A stretch of 64,000 bases of DNA from Aspidiotus rigidus (Eukaryota > Arthropoda > Insecta > Hemiptera > Diaspididae). The position numbers and the translations under genes were made by a program. The notes below the pieces were generated by a model. That model was not told the DNA's origin and did no database searches. It was given only the letters and a program-made list of their open reading frames with translations. Below, in pieces: positions 53,353 through 64,000 of this stretch (its first letter is position 1; each line of letters begins with the position of its first letter). The DNA lies in the NCBI GenBank assembly GCA_035079385.1, contig JAVHKY010000004.1:17763001-17827000 (forward strand), read 5' to 3'.

Positions 53353-53675
53353 AGGAGGCTTTTATATTGGTGAGACCAGCCGCCAAATAAAAGTTAGAGT
53401 ATCTGAGCACCTGAAGTCTTGGAATAAGGGAAACTCAGGGGAGTCAGCTTTTGCTGATCATCTAATAAACAGCGGCCACAGCTTCCGTGAGGGATCGGAA
53501 AAGCTCCTCTATAAGGAGAACTTCTATCGTAAACCCATCGCCTTCGAGCATTATAGAGATACTGCGTCATCTCAACATCGATGGTATTACTGTATTCAAC
53601 TCGTACATTCCGGAAGATGGCCCGAATGAACCGGTTTATGATTCACACCGCGATTTCTCGTTTGGCCAATCTTAA
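53353..53675 (+). pseudogene. PLE family A endonuclease fragment
   Basis: Starts at G-G-F-Y-I-G-E-T-S-R-Q inside the GIY-YIG domain, reads S-E-H-L-K-S-W-N-K-G and ESAFADHLINSGHSFREGSE, then one extra T near 53550 (GAGCATTATAGAG) shifts the frame before I-E-I-L-R-H-L-N. The end S-Y-I-P-E-D-G to S-H-R-D-F-S-F-G-Q-S is open to the stop at 53673-53675. The G-I-Y half is missing because the LINE remnant adjoins. Confidence 0.85.
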
Positions 53676-53930
53676 TACCTTGTTTCTCTCTTCCGTTTGT
53701 CATTTGCTTTCATTTCAGTCCTGAAGATGGTTTATCAACCGAAAGCGTTTGTCGTTTAGTTTGCATTGTTTACTTACCCTTCGGAGTATTCTTCCTCTCA
53801 CTAATATCCCCCTTCTATCTTGTTTTCTCACGTTCATGCTCTGAAGATGGTTGTTTATCCGAAAGCGCTCGGCGGCCATGTGTTATGTGATTTTGTATTT
53901 CGCTACTCCCTTTTGAGTACATTACCCCTT
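53676..53930 (+). mobile_element. Two consecutive PLE 3' ends with two hammerhead-like cores
   Basis: The 3' UTR after the stop carries CTGAAGATGGTTTATCAACC-GAAAGCG at 53720-53747 and ends in 'TTCGGAGTATTCTTCC'. A second 3' end follows with CTGAAGATGGTTGTTTATCC-GAAAGCGC at 53840-53868 and closes near 'CTTTTGAGTACATTACCCC' at 53930. Both have the exact CTGAAGA box. In the first, GGTT/AACC pair perfectly around TATC. The spacing of about 120 bp suggests two tandem termini of different subfamilies. Confidence 0.55.
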
Positions 53931-55439
53931 TAAATACGTACTTTTCTGTGGTTGAGTGGTTCAAATTACTATCGATTTGTAGGCTGCACTTCGGACGAGG
54001 ATTTCCCACAACAACGACACGTCACATAATTACAGGGTTTCAATACATACTAACCCTGTGAGACACACTATCGACTAGTATTATGAATGTCACTAAATTA
54101 ATGGTGTACCAGAAGTCACATGACAGTGACATAACCAACTATGATGACCTTTTTCTTGTTCGCATTAACCTGCTATTGATTGGTTATATCAAAGTCACTC
54201 AATGTCATGATAAGGGCTCACCTTGTGTCAACGTCTTAGATGTCACGAAGGGTAGCATTATTATCACTGTAACCACACTACTTTAACAAAAGTTGCACGA
54301 GGCAGATGCAGCGATAAGATGTAGGTACTCGAAACGTAAGATTTCGAGAATTTGATCAAAATATGACGCTTCGTTATTTTCGCGTGCGCTTCATATTTTT
54401 ACACCCTTTTGTGTCGACCTTTCGCTGTCACCGACTGCCCGAAAATTGTGCTCGATAAGGAGGCGTCCCTGAAACACCATTCGGGGCAATAATTTTACAC
54501 AATGGAACGTTTTAAGCACAATGAAAAGAACATATTACGGTATAAATATTTCACGCAACGCACGATGAACACCCCCGGTTGCCTTAAGGCATCATTATAC
54601 ACATCAGCACTGCGCTGTCCAAAATCTGAAAAAAAAAACTGTTCGTGTCACGTCGGTCGTCTCGTTCACCTTTTTCTTCCATTTTATTCACCACGCTTCG
54701 TCGTATAAAATCTTATCATTCGGTCTTTTATGCACCTGCGTGTATAATATTTTCGCGAAAAGGTTTAAAGGATGTTAATTTGTCGCCAGGATAAGAGTTA
54801 TACGTAAACCATGTACGTTTTTAGTGAGAGGGACGTCGTTGACCTTTCTCCTTTTTTGTAGCCTCGAGAGTGCTACTGTAAAGTGACGTTCCTCCGCACG
54901 CTGAAGCTGGGTACGAAAAGCTTGCGCTAGATTCTAGATAATAAGGAATATATTTTACTATTGTAAAGCTCATTTCTAGTGTGAGGTTTAATTTTCACAG
55001 CACGAGTAATTCTTCTTACTTTGGCACATTAACTTTCGGAATGCCTTTGGTGTATATTGTGTATTACGTACTTCATTATCCATTGAATCGTCGCTGAGAA
55101 TATTTTCAGCTTATCATCTCGCGAACAGAATGATTGAGAATTTGGAAGCAGTATATTTGTGACTTCACTTGAATTAAATTTTTTGAAAGACTAGTCATAG
55201 CCTGTGATTTTTAAGGTTCAATTTTGCTCCGACTGTAGAAGTACGAGTATAGGCCGGCCTGGGTCATTAAAGACACAACACGAGTGGCGATAGTGAAACA
55301 ATTTGTTGTTGGCAACCGTTAGTTTTTTTATAGATCAACTGCGTTCACAATTCATCGATCAAAATATTATTTTTAAAGAGTTGAGATTGAGCCTCAAGAT
55401 TGAGAGAGACAATTATACTCCAGTCTTACGAAATTAATG
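53931..55439. other. No gene recognised
   Basis: Short frames only (up to 68 codons) without motifs. No RNA gene or element end was identified. Confidence 0.45.
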
Positions 55440-56313
55440 AACAAGTCATTTTTGTCGAAGACCTGAATGATCTGACCTGACAGTGCTGTAGTTATATTCA
55501 AATTTTGGATTGCAACCGTTGTGCGATGTGAAATATGCTGAAAAATACTGGGGACAGACAGCAAGGATCCGAGACATTTTCTTCGTGATTTTCCGGCGAA
55601 CCATAAGATCGATGTCCGAATTGAACTCGTTCACTCTGGCCGAGTGTTTCAATAGTCATCAATTCCTCGTAGTAAGCGCACTGACTCGAAGGATATGGGT
55701 CAGACGGTGAACGCAGCAATTTTGTGGTCAAAAGGACAAAATGACGAACTGTGGACTAAAATAGCGGTCGATGTACCTTTCCTGTAGTTTCCAACTTCTT
55801 TCGGAGATCGTCAAATCCAAGTAATTTATGGTCGATCCTTCGACTTATGAAGTAAATTTTATGAAAGGGTATTGTACGTATTCAGATACATAAAAGAAAC
55901 TTACTAAGGCGATTTTAAGGACCAGTCCGTGTATGCTGAATGTCCCATACACTTATCCCTGGCCCGAAGTGAAAGGATCGAGTTCAAACTTGGCCATGAA
56001 TACTTCGGAACCAAGGGAACCCAGAGATGAATTGATAGGGATGCCTTCAAAATTGTCATTAAATTTGAAAAAAAAAATGGGGCACCATCAAATATTGAGC
56101 ACGTCTAGCTCTTTATAAGGGATGTCAGATTTGTCGAGCAGATTGCCCATACATTGGATAGCAGTAGCTTGGGGTATAATCGGGAATAGACCGACAACAT
56201 CGAATGAGGCAAAGGGTCGACCTCGAAGGAAAATTTATATCTTTCAAGTATATGAAGCGGGATTCTCTACAGACTAGGAAATTTGAACTCGACACGAGAT
56301 TTAAAGTAGCGAT
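55440..56313 (-). pseudogene. Heavily decayed Penelope-like RT fragment
   Basis: Read on the minus strand from 56313: 'F-K-S-R-V-E-F' and a frame-shifted form of S-F-D-V-V-G-L-F-P-I-I-P near 56195, M-G-N-L-L-D-K-S-D-I-P near 56140, M-A-K-F-E-L-D-P near 56000, then linker sequence with A-R-V-N-E-F-N-S-D-I-D-L-M-V-R-R-K near 55620. Many stops and frame changes occur. It is the oldest-looking PLE of the A/B type here. Its head joins a plus-strand PLE 3' end at 56314, the usual inverted arrangement. Confidence 0.75.
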
Positions 56314-56440
56314 CTAATGGTTGTTGAACCGAAAGCGCTCGAGTATTTAATCCTTTCTATGTTATTTTCAACTCAAGTTTATTTCTTAGAGTACTTCCAT
56401 CTCCAAGAATTTACAATTATTTCCCTGGGTCAAGTTGAAG
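56314..56440 (+). mobile_element. PLE 3' end fragment with hammerhead-like core
   Basis: TAATGGTTGTTGAACC-GAAAGCGCTCGAG at 56312-56342; the CTGA box is lost to the junction. Continues 'TTTATTTCTTAGAGTACTTC', the counterpart of the usual 3' terminal phrase. Confidence 0.5.
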
Positions 56441-56654
56441 GATCCGAGTCCCCATCGTCCTCGGAATCACCTCTCTGACAAACGGTGCAGCGGTTAGAAC
56501 GCACACCCCTTAGGGTCTAATATTATACCACCAAGTCTGCGGGAAAATCCACTCAAAACCCACTATTTATGCGTGTGTACATATCTTGTAAGATCAGACT
56601 TTGACGCGCGAGGGGTGGGGCACGTTCTTTTCCACAGGAAAAAATTTAGTGAAA

Positions 56655-56935
56655 ATAGATACACGGGTTCTTTAACAGATTTAAACGAGGGATGGCAGGG
56701 AACCCTTTTTATGGGGCACGTGGGATCTGAAAAATGTGGATTGTGACGTCAACAGGCTGACCTATGACGTCATCAAAGTGTGACGTCCCAGGCCCGGACT
56801 TCGGAGTTATATGTAATAGGAGGAAACATGTACAGAAAACTGATCTATGTCGTCATCAGATTGTGACGTCACAAAGCTGACCTATGACGTCATCAAAATA
56901 TGACGTCACAGGCCCGGACTTTGGTGGAGCTATAT
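56655..56935 (+). repeat. Dispersed repeat, copy 2, with a dense CRE cluster
   Basis: Matches 1820-2000 from 'GGGTTCTTTAACAGATTTAA' through 'GGATCTGAAAAATGTGG' and the GACGTCA region to 'GGAGTTATATGTAATAGGAG' near 56812. It then repeats a shorter version to 56935. Five perfect TGACGTCA octamers lie within about 160 bp (56750-56910), with three further one-off copies. It has no open frame. Confidence 0.65.
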
Positions 56936-56945
56936 GTCTATACCA

Positions 56946-57100
56946 GTGTTTCTCAACCTATCTTATATCGCGGCACATTTTTCCATGAGATGATATTACT
57001 GCGGCACAGCATTTCCAGAATTCCAAATTGTATCGAGAATTTTTGTGCGTTTTTGACATTGTCATGTCTCTACAGATTTAATTCCGAAATTTATGAAAAA
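56946..57100 (+). mobile_element. hAT-type end (CAGTGTTTCTCAACC), partial
   Basis: CAGTGTTTCTCAACCTATCT followed by 'TATATCGCGGCACATTTTTC' is a terminus widely seen in animal hAT elements and their MITEs. The matching right terminus was not found; 'ACGGCACATGTTTTAG' near 57925 may be a remnant. AT-rich sequence follows. Confidence 0.55.
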
Positions 57101-59712
57101 ACATGAAATATAATTTGCATTTCTGGCCAAGTCACAGGAAGTTCTTGATTTTTATGACAGTGACTGCAGGTTTGGACTCAAGTTTAAGTAATTATAACTG
57201 GAACTGACAGCATCCAAAAATTGGAACACTTCAGTCAGATAGGGCTTATGATTACTTTTCCGAGTAATTTCATCAATGAAATATTCAATTTAAATTTTAA
57301 AAAATTAAAAATATCAATCAATAAAAAAATTGAAAAATAATTTTTAAAAAATGAATTTAATAAAATTAATAAATTAATATAAAAGAAAATTAATAGTTGA
57401 TATTTTGATTATAATTAAAATTAAAATAATTATTATTAAATAAATTATGAATTCAATTTATAATAATTAAATTAAATAGAAAATACACAATTAATTTATT
57501 TTATTTTGATTTGTATTATTCATGTATAATTCAAATGAATATTTTTATTTATTTTTTAATAAAATATTTTATTCAATTTTATTTAAATTGGATTTTTTTG
57601 ATATCATTAATAAATCTAATTATTTCATTATCTTCAAGTATTACTTTTATAATTCTTATATATTATAAAGAATATTAATTTTTAAATTTGAAATTTAATT
57701 TTTAAATTCTTTTGAAAAGTTTGATTTTCAAAATTTATTATGAGTGTAATAGCGATTAGCTTTATTTTCAATTTCTATTTTTAATTAATTTCGAATAATA
57801 ATTATTATTAAAGATTTAATTTATTCAATTTATTTAATACTTCATGTTTTAAATATGAAAATTTTTTAAAATTAGATATTATTAATAGAATTTTTCATAA
57901 CACGGATACGTTCCGAAATGTTACGGCACATGTTTTAGATAATGTATATTTCTTGGATTTACAACAAATATAATGTGTTACAAACCGTAGATATTAAATT
58001 ACCATCATAAATTGTAACACCGCACCATAACCATTGATTCCATGAACATGGATGCGATGGTGGTTTTGTACCCATTGGTTATTAAGCCTGAGTATTGGTG
58101 ATCAACCAGAATGATAATCTCTACTCTCCGGCAAAGTAGTAGCTTTATAGGTACCATGCTTGAAAACGCTTCGCCGATGACATCTTGGATCAAGAAACAA
58201 ATGGCAACTGACCGTTTACAGTGAAGGGAAGAGCTTTATCTTCATTCGTCGACAGACTGAAAATTAGCCCCGTCATGGAAGATTCTTTGCAAGAATCGTG
58301 ATGCGAGATCATTTTTCAAATCGACTCGAAAAGAGGGAAAATGTAAGCGAGATTGCGGTTGTATGTAATCCACGTCTCGTTATAGCGTAATACGACGAAT
58401 ATAAAGAGGAAGACTTGTAATTCGTTATTAATCTTAAGTATTGTAGATCGGATCGTCGGTTGTAATCGTGTTCACCTGTTCACGTTGATTACTAAGAATG
58501 AAAAGAGGTCGTGTGTACGACACACGTCGTAAAGAACCAGCGGCAAATAAGTGTCGCCTATTCACCTTTCTTCTCATTTGCATAGCGAATCTAATTTCGA
58601 ATTTTGCGTACAGTCTGGCATTTACAAATTCGTTGAAGCGCTCGCACTCCTTCCCGAAGAACAAGAGTGCAAGCCCTGAAAAACGCGTGCATTTTTCACG
58701 ATTTATTTCACAATACCTGACGCGGAAAAAAAAAAATATATAAAGAAAGAAAAACGAAGAGTCCCCTCGTACAACGAACATAAGTCGCAAAGGTGATGAA
58801 TTATTTTTACCCTTTACTTTTAATAAGTAAGTACGCCTATGTTTGAAAAGTCAAAGTCGAGCATATACGAGACAGATAAGTAGGCACTCGAGTAATCATT
58901 TTTGACTCGGCGTGATTCCTGCACACGATGATATTGTACTTTTTGTAAAATGGAAACGGGGCGAGTGAAAGGATGAAATGAAAACAGCACAGGCCCTTAC
59001 GTTTTTTTCGTTTTTCTTTCTAACGAGCGAACAAACAAGGAAAACTTGAAAAAATGAAGGAAATTATTTTTTTCTTTATACTATTTGTGGCGAACGGCTT
59101 AAGGCAAAATGTAATTTAGCTAATGAGCTAAATGACTAACTAAGTCAAATTCTTCGACTGTTCGAAAACTTGATGATAATTGACAGCGGTAGTACGAAAT
59201 ATGCAACACGATTAGCGTCCTGAAGTGAGCGTCATTATTCAGCTCTGAATCGTAGAAAGAAAAGAATGATAGGTAAGATTTGCAGAAGAGAGTACTGGCC
59301 TTGGGGTCAAGAATGAGAAATCATAATCTTGACATAGAAGTACCGCCTGTAGATCGGAAACGATGTTGAAATTTTTTCAAAGACTAGCTCAAGGTCGAGG
59401 TTGGGTTTGGACTTGACAAAAAGTTGTATCGAGAGTGAGAATTAACAAAATTACTTATTATTGGGTGTTTGTTTTTTTACCATCAGATTTTCCTTGAAAG
59501 AAAACAGGAACAACAGGATAATGAATTCTTCAAATCAGCTGGAGCGAAATTTCACTCTCAAGGAAAATTAAGGTCTCGCTGTTTGTTTTTGATTGCGATA
59601 GTGAATTTTATAAGTCTGAATTAACAGATTGATTGATAAATCGATTAAGAATACATTAGCCGACCCTCTTAGAACCTCGCGCAACGAGATACTTGTGCCT
59701 TGTTACAATGTA
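57101..59712. other. No gene recognised; extreme AT-rich tract
   Basis: 57285-57900 is almost pure A/T with 'aataattattattaaat'-type words and no coding frame. 57930-59712 has short frames only (118 codons minus at 58434-58790, overlapped by 81 codons plus at 58498-58743) without recognisable motifs. Confidence 0.45.
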
Positions 59713-60310
59713 AAGGTTGGGAACTATCGAGTATCGATAAACTATCAATACTATCTATAGTTTTTGGAAAGAATTTTCGGAACTAGCAATAATTTTGTTA
59801 AAAAAACACGGCGATAGTATCGTCGATAATCTGAGAAACTAAGTATTTTTTATTTATTAATTGATTTAAAGTGGGGACAGCCAATATGGCCAATTATGGA
59901 ACGAGATTTTTTTTTTGTTAATTTAAGATTTACTTATGAAAATTTTTATTTTTATTTTTATATTTTATAATTAAATTTTATTATTTATTATTATTATTAA
60001 TTTTTTTATTATATTTATTATTTTATTTATTAAATTAGGAATTTTTATTAATTAAAATTTATGATGTACTTTACGTTTGCAAATTAATATTTCATTTTAA
60101 ATTTTATAAATAATTAATAAAAATATAATATTCATCATTTTTAAGAATACTAAATATTAATTATATTTAATTCTTTTTGTAGCAAGATTTCATTAAAACT
60201 TTTATTAATAAAAATTATATTTATAAATTTTAATATTTAAATACATAACTACCTATCAATAGTTCGAAAATTTTTCCTTTTTTATCAAAATTCCAAAATT
60301 GGTGCGAAAT
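59713..60310. repeat. ATCGATA-rich element fragment, copy 1
   Basis: 59722-59830 contains repeated 'actatcgagtatcgataaac'-type words. 60250-60310 contains 'AATAGTTCGAAAATTTTTCC' and 'CCAAAATTGGTGCGAAATG', the inverse of 63515-63575. An AT-only stretch (59930-60240) separates them. This is a relative of the element at 63026-63591. Confidence 0.5.
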
Positions 60311-61089
60311 GCAAGTGAAAATTAAAAATAATGTGCGCTAGTTCAATGAATTAATGTCAGTAAGGCGGTACCAGTTGTGCAATGGGCATGCCACCACGTC
60401 TTTATGATTCTTTTTTTAGTCGCGCCCATGATACGCATTCGTTGACAGGCGTTTAAAGAAATAACGTTCAGGGGAAAGATATCTATCCTTCGTATAGCGT
60501 AGGTACTTTTCTCTTGATCGAAATTTTCCATTCAACGTCTCAATAGTATTACTAGTTTCAAGAAGAACTATCAGGAATAGTCTCTATGGCACCGAGGAAA
60601 GATTTTTGGGACTCACTGAGAGAAATAAACTGTAATTTTTTACCGCAGAATAGTAAAATTGAATAGAAAATCTGTAAAATTTAATGGAAGTGCTGGAATA
60701 ATCACAGCATTCTTCAGTAATTTAGGCGTTTATCAAAATTTACTCCATTGGTTTATGATTTTCTCATTCAAAAAATAGTACTGGTTCAAGAACAGAGGAG
60801 GAAAAATTACAGAATTTGATAGTATGGTACAGTTCGAGTAGTAATTATTAATTCACAGATTGTATTATTTACAGTATACATCATGAAAGACTGTAACTAA
60901 TGTTTCGATAGTATTTTTCACCTCATACACTAATCAATAAAATCAGTGCGCGATCACTATTATTTACAGAATGTACGTTTAAACGCGTGTTTTACTTGTG
61001 AATCTGTAATTTTTCCTAAAAAAGGTAATGCAAGAAATACCTTTCGATAGCAGCATTTTTTCCTCTTAGAACTCAGTCGTAAATGGATT

Positions 61090-61142
61090 ACAGTGGCGTA
61101 GATACGGGGGAAGGGTATGGAGGATGAGTCCTTCCATTTCAA
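61090..61142 (+). mobile_element. Short hAT-type end remnant
   Basis: CAGTGGCGTAGATACGGGGG resembles the CAGTGGCGTAG(C/A)-type hAT termini of animals. The other end is absent and the match is short. Confidence 0.35.
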
Positions 61143-62420
61143 TTTTTTTCTTGCTTTTTACTATCTTTCTCACTCACTTTTTTACTTGGATAAAAAAATA
61201 ATGATACTTGGAAAAAACTACATCCATCGAAAAATTTTCTGTACTCGGTATGTCTCTGATCTATTATAACCCAAATTCACCAGAATTGAAGTCCAGAAAA
61301 AGATAGGAGGGAGATTACAGTGCCTGCCGTAAGAAGTCTATATCAATACAGAGTCTTGAGATTGTTGAATTCTTTTTTTTTTTTCTCGAATAAGGAATAT
61401 CAAAAAATGATGATTGATTTTTTTGACAAAGTAGGGCTAGAAATTACTTATAAATAATCAACGACTATTCAATGAAAAACGAATAATTTTATTTGTATCA
61501 ATAATTATTATTGCACGATGAAATATATCTTTTTTTTATCAATGCACAATCATTGAGACAAACTGTAACAACTTATCAACTTTTTTCTTCAAACTCGAGT
61601 AGCCAGTAGTCGGTTATGGTACGTCTATTGTCTACTTGCATTAAAAATTATATTTGTGCAGACGGGTTTTGTAAAATTAAGATACCTTAAGGTAAAAATT
61701 ATTATTTTTGAGATACTAGCGGATTTTCAAAATGGAGATGGAGAATCCATCAAGCGATCAGCTAGCTTAGCCCATGAAAATTGAGATAATTAAAGGAATT
61801 CAAAACAAAAAACAATCATGTACCATGGAAATATGTGTAATGATTTTTTCTCTTTCGCAATTTTCTCAAAATTAAGTTTTATGTTTTCGCAAAACCAGTC
61901 ACACTTATTGATTAACTCATTTAGATAGGCAGCCTATTCTTGAAATTAATTTGTAGAAACAAAAAATACCTATGTATAAAAAAATGATTTTTGCTTTTTT
62001 TAACAGATTTATTATATGTGTAGGTGAACAAGCGAGATAAAATATGTAGGACACACATTTTTGTTTCAAGCTCAAGCATCTTCTTTCGTTTAGATAAACT
62101 GTTTTAGAAAAGTATACAAATGAATAGAATAATTATGTTGATTCAATGAAACAACAAAACCCAACACAAAACACAAAATACGTAATGAAGATGAGACTTT
62201 TTTGTTTTCATTTTTTAAAGGAATATTATTTTTACTCTAATCGCTCGTGTCAGGAGGTATTTTTCTCAAAAAATAATGGTCAAGATTGCTATTGTGGGTA
62301 AAATCGCGCTTTACCATCGTAAGTTGGAAATTTTTCAATCAAAAAAATAATTCGCCACTAAAAAAGTTGATTAAACTACAGAAGTGTAACCTACCCACCT
62401 TTAAATGAAGAAATCATATA

Positions 62421-62525
62421 CCAACGCATGTTGAAACACAATGGCTCGAAGAAACCCGACATTCGCACCCGCATGACAGAGGTAAGTCACTTTCAGCAGG
62501 GTTAGTACTTGGATGGGTGACCGCA
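62421..62525 (+). pseudogene. 5S rRNA-like segment (5S-derived SINE or pseudogene)
   Basis: GGTTAGTACTTGGATGGGTGACCGC at 62500-62524 matches the conserved 3' domain (internal promoter box C) of eukaryotic 5S rRNA. Upstream, CCAACGCATGTTGAA and 'GGCTCG', and 'GAGGTAAGTCAC' where 5S has the box A, lie at about the right spacing but are diverged. The 3' closing helix is replaced by 'AGTATACAGTAATGC'. It is not a functional gene. A 5S-derived SINE head is the best guess, as it sits alone inside a DNA transposon. Confidence 0.6.
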
Positions 62526-63025
62526 GTATACAGTAATGCAAGTAATTGTTACAGACAAAATATAACGGGGGACGAAAAATTACAGAATATGATAGTAAAG
62601 ACAGAACAATTATTTTTTTCGAGATTGTACACCCTTGAATAGTAACTTTTACTTTTAGATGAGAAAATTTTACAGACCAAAACTGTAAATTGCAAACTCT
62701 CTCCACGAATGAATATTTACTTACACAAATCTGTAATTTATCCTATTCTGTATGGTTATTTTTACTTTACAACTCTGTAATTTTTCCTGATTTTGTATGT
62801 TGTATTTACAGAATTTCTACCTTGTCACTTTTCTCAAGTACCATTTCTGTAAAAATTGCTACGAATATTTCTCTCAGTGCTATCGATAGCAAAAATTGAT
62901 TCAGATTGATTCAAGAAAACGTCCCGCCCTTCCTCCGCACCACCTATCGATTTTCCTGTTTTCATAGTGCCCAATACTAGCGCTGTCCGGCCCAAATTTG
63001 AATAAGAAATTTCATTATTCCCCAT

Positions 63026-63591
63026 TAGTGATGGGCGATAGTCGATAGTTTCACGCTGTGGATAGTCCCGAAATTTTTTCCAAGGTACTATCAACGCTAT
63101 CGATAGTCTCGATAGTTTTTCTTGAAACTATCGATACTGATGGAAAATATCAATCACGGGAAAAGTCCCTATGCTACATGTAGCATCATTTTTCAATTTT
63201 TATCTGTCATTTCCAGGGATGCGCAGCCAATCAGCATTGACTTTAACTTAAGCTTATGGCTGACAGCTGATCCCAATAAATTCATTAGCTGGATTTCAGA
63301 TTTTTCAAAATGGTTTAAAATAATGGCTTAAATTTTAAACCTAATTATAATAGCTTAATTTTACCTGCAACCAATCAATATTTTCTAATGACTGGCTATT
63401 GGCTGAAAAGCTGATGTCTCAAAATTCATTGACTGTCTTCTAGCTTTCTTAGAAATGGTCCAAACAAGAGCTTAAGCTTAAACTTAAGCCAATAACGGCT
63501 TTAGCTGCGCATCGCTGGTCATTTCGCACCAATTATGTGATTTTGATGAGAACAGGAAAAATTTTCAAACTATCGGTAATTCCCAACACTA
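63026..63591. mobile_element. ATCGATA-rich MITE, copy 2, interrupted by a hAT MITE
   Basis: Left end AGTGATGGGCGATAGTCGAT and right end (inverse) AGTGTTGGGAATTACCGATA form imperfect terminal repeats. Inside are several 'ctatcgatag' palindromes (63102, 63127). Without the 304-bp insertion at 63214 it is about 260 bp. It shares segments with 59713-60310. Confidence 0.55.
63214..63517. mobile_element. 304-bp hAT-type MITE with exact 8-bp target duplication
   Basis: CAGGGATGCGCAGCCAA starts at 63214 and the inverse TAGCTGCGCATCGCTG ends at 63517. GTCATTTC is duplicated exactly at 63206-63213 and 63518-63525. The inner arms add matched 'aacttaagctta' blocks (63251 and 63472). Non-coding. Confidence 0.85.
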
Positions 63592-63837
63592 CGCTCAATC
63601 ATCAAAGCATTCACACTTGTAAAAGAATCCACTAGGTTTGCTAGCAATGTGACAAATGTTGCCAACAAGCTGAGTAATGCAGTCAATTGAAAGCCAAAAG
63701 CGAAATTTTGCTGGATTTTTAAAATGATAAGATGGAAGCTGAAAGTCAGCTTTATTCGAATCTATGTGAGCAAAATAAGAAAAATTTTTTCAGCTTTGTT
63801 TTAGCTTCTCTGATTCTTACAAAATAGGAAAGACAAT

Positions 63838-64000
63838 AGTCATCACCCGTCTCAGAATCGGCCACACCAGACTCACTCACTCACACCCATCTCATCTCTC
63901 ATCTTATGCCTCTCTCATGCCCTCACTGCGAATCTGAACACCCCCTATCCGTTCAACACATTTTCTGCTGCCCCAACTTGACCCAACTCCGTAATTCCTT
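63838..64000 (+). pseudogene. LINE C-terminus with zinc-knuckle, off the right edge
   Basis: Reads T-I-V-I-T-R-L-R-I-G-H-T-R-L-T-H-S, the block after RNase H in LINEs, then after a one-base frame change near 63915 reads C-P-H-C-E-S-E-H-P-L-S-V-Q-H-I-F-C-C-P-N-L. C-x2-C...H...C is the C-terminal knuckle of such proteins. It continues past the window. The same block starts the ORF at 24878 (minus) and the fragment at 13556. Confidence 0.65.

Larger units (their letters stand above)
60614..62879. mobile_element. 2.27-kb CACTG-ended element with subterminal repeats
   Basis: CACTGAGAGAAATA starts at 60614 and its exact inverse ends at 62879; CT flanks both ends, a possible 2-bp target duplication. 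The first and last ~350 bp are studded with short CTGTAAATT / AATTTACAG words in both orientations (for example near 60630, 60670, 60808, 60850, 61008, then 62554, 62580, 62670, 62685, 62730, 62778, 62812 and 62846). Such ends and subterminal repeats are typical of CACTA/Chapaev-type transposons. No transposase is encoded, so it is non-autonomous. A 5S-like segment lies inside. Confidence 0.65.

Noticed and set aside
56480..56550. tRNA gene or tRNA-derived SINE
   Set aside because: 'GGTGCAGCGGTTAGAACGC' resembles a box A, but no convincing box B or cloverleaf follows.
57285..57900. Nuclear copy of mitochondrial DNA
   Set aside because: The composition is mitochondrial-like, but I could not read any mitochondrial gene on either strand.

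Overview
The window looks like a gene-poor, repeat-dense stretch of an arthropod (probably insect) nuclear genome. The evidence is the AT-rich background, long TTTA microsatellites, an R1-clade LINE, a pogo/Tigger transposon, hAT and mariner-type MITEs, and many Penelope-like retroelements (PLEs). I found no confident cellular protein-coding gene. Nearly everything recognisable is mobile-element sequence, and only two coding regions are intact: a Tigger transposase (4985-6496) and an 820-residue PLE polyprotein (46023-48485).

Layout. 1-136: head-to-head PLE ends. 1380-3262: degenerate ~165-bp tandem repeat carrying CRE-like TGACGTCA cores, seen again inverted at 7430-7740 and 12600-13530. 4599-6560: Tigger element. 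7884-8425: fold-back element and a short tandem. 9310-12584: PLE composite with a 13-bp target duplication, inside an RNase H fragment of a LINE. 15466-18145: tandem array of ~350-bp units separated by TTTA tracts. 18150-26000: PLE remnants of other lineages, two fragments of a DUF7869-like transposase-type family, a LINE C-terminus and small orphan ORFs. 26249-28290: 2-kb palindromic mariner-type element. 28670-30105: long hairpin and a broken AT-hook/zinc-finger gene split by a hAT MITE that itself carries a second, inverted copy. 31969-35836: PLE split by an R1-clade LINE with a 17-bp target duplication. 37905-42430: direct repeats around a three-zinc-finger-like ORF, then a CCGCGG-rich 100-bp satellite lying between a TATA box and a polyadenylation signal. 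44797-51160: PLE family B composite, interrupted by the intact family A element with a 13-bp target duplication. 52795-56440: more LINE and PLE debris. 56655-63600: CRE-rich repeat, hAT-type ends, a CACTG-ended 2.27-kb element with subterminal repeats and an internal 5S rRNA-like segment, and a hAT MITE. 63838-64000: another LINE C-terminus running off the edge.

How the parts fit. The PLEs share one architecture: a reverse transcriptase followed by a GIY-YIG endonuclease, a conserved 3' block resembling a hammerhead ribozyme core, a tail running into the first codons of the next copy, and an inverted partial copy at the head. The insertion order can be read: LINE into PLE (32.3-34.8 kb), PLE A into PLE B (45.9-48.6 kb), hAT MITE into hAT MITE into an older gene (29.1-30.0 kb). 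The family A element is the most plausible active source.
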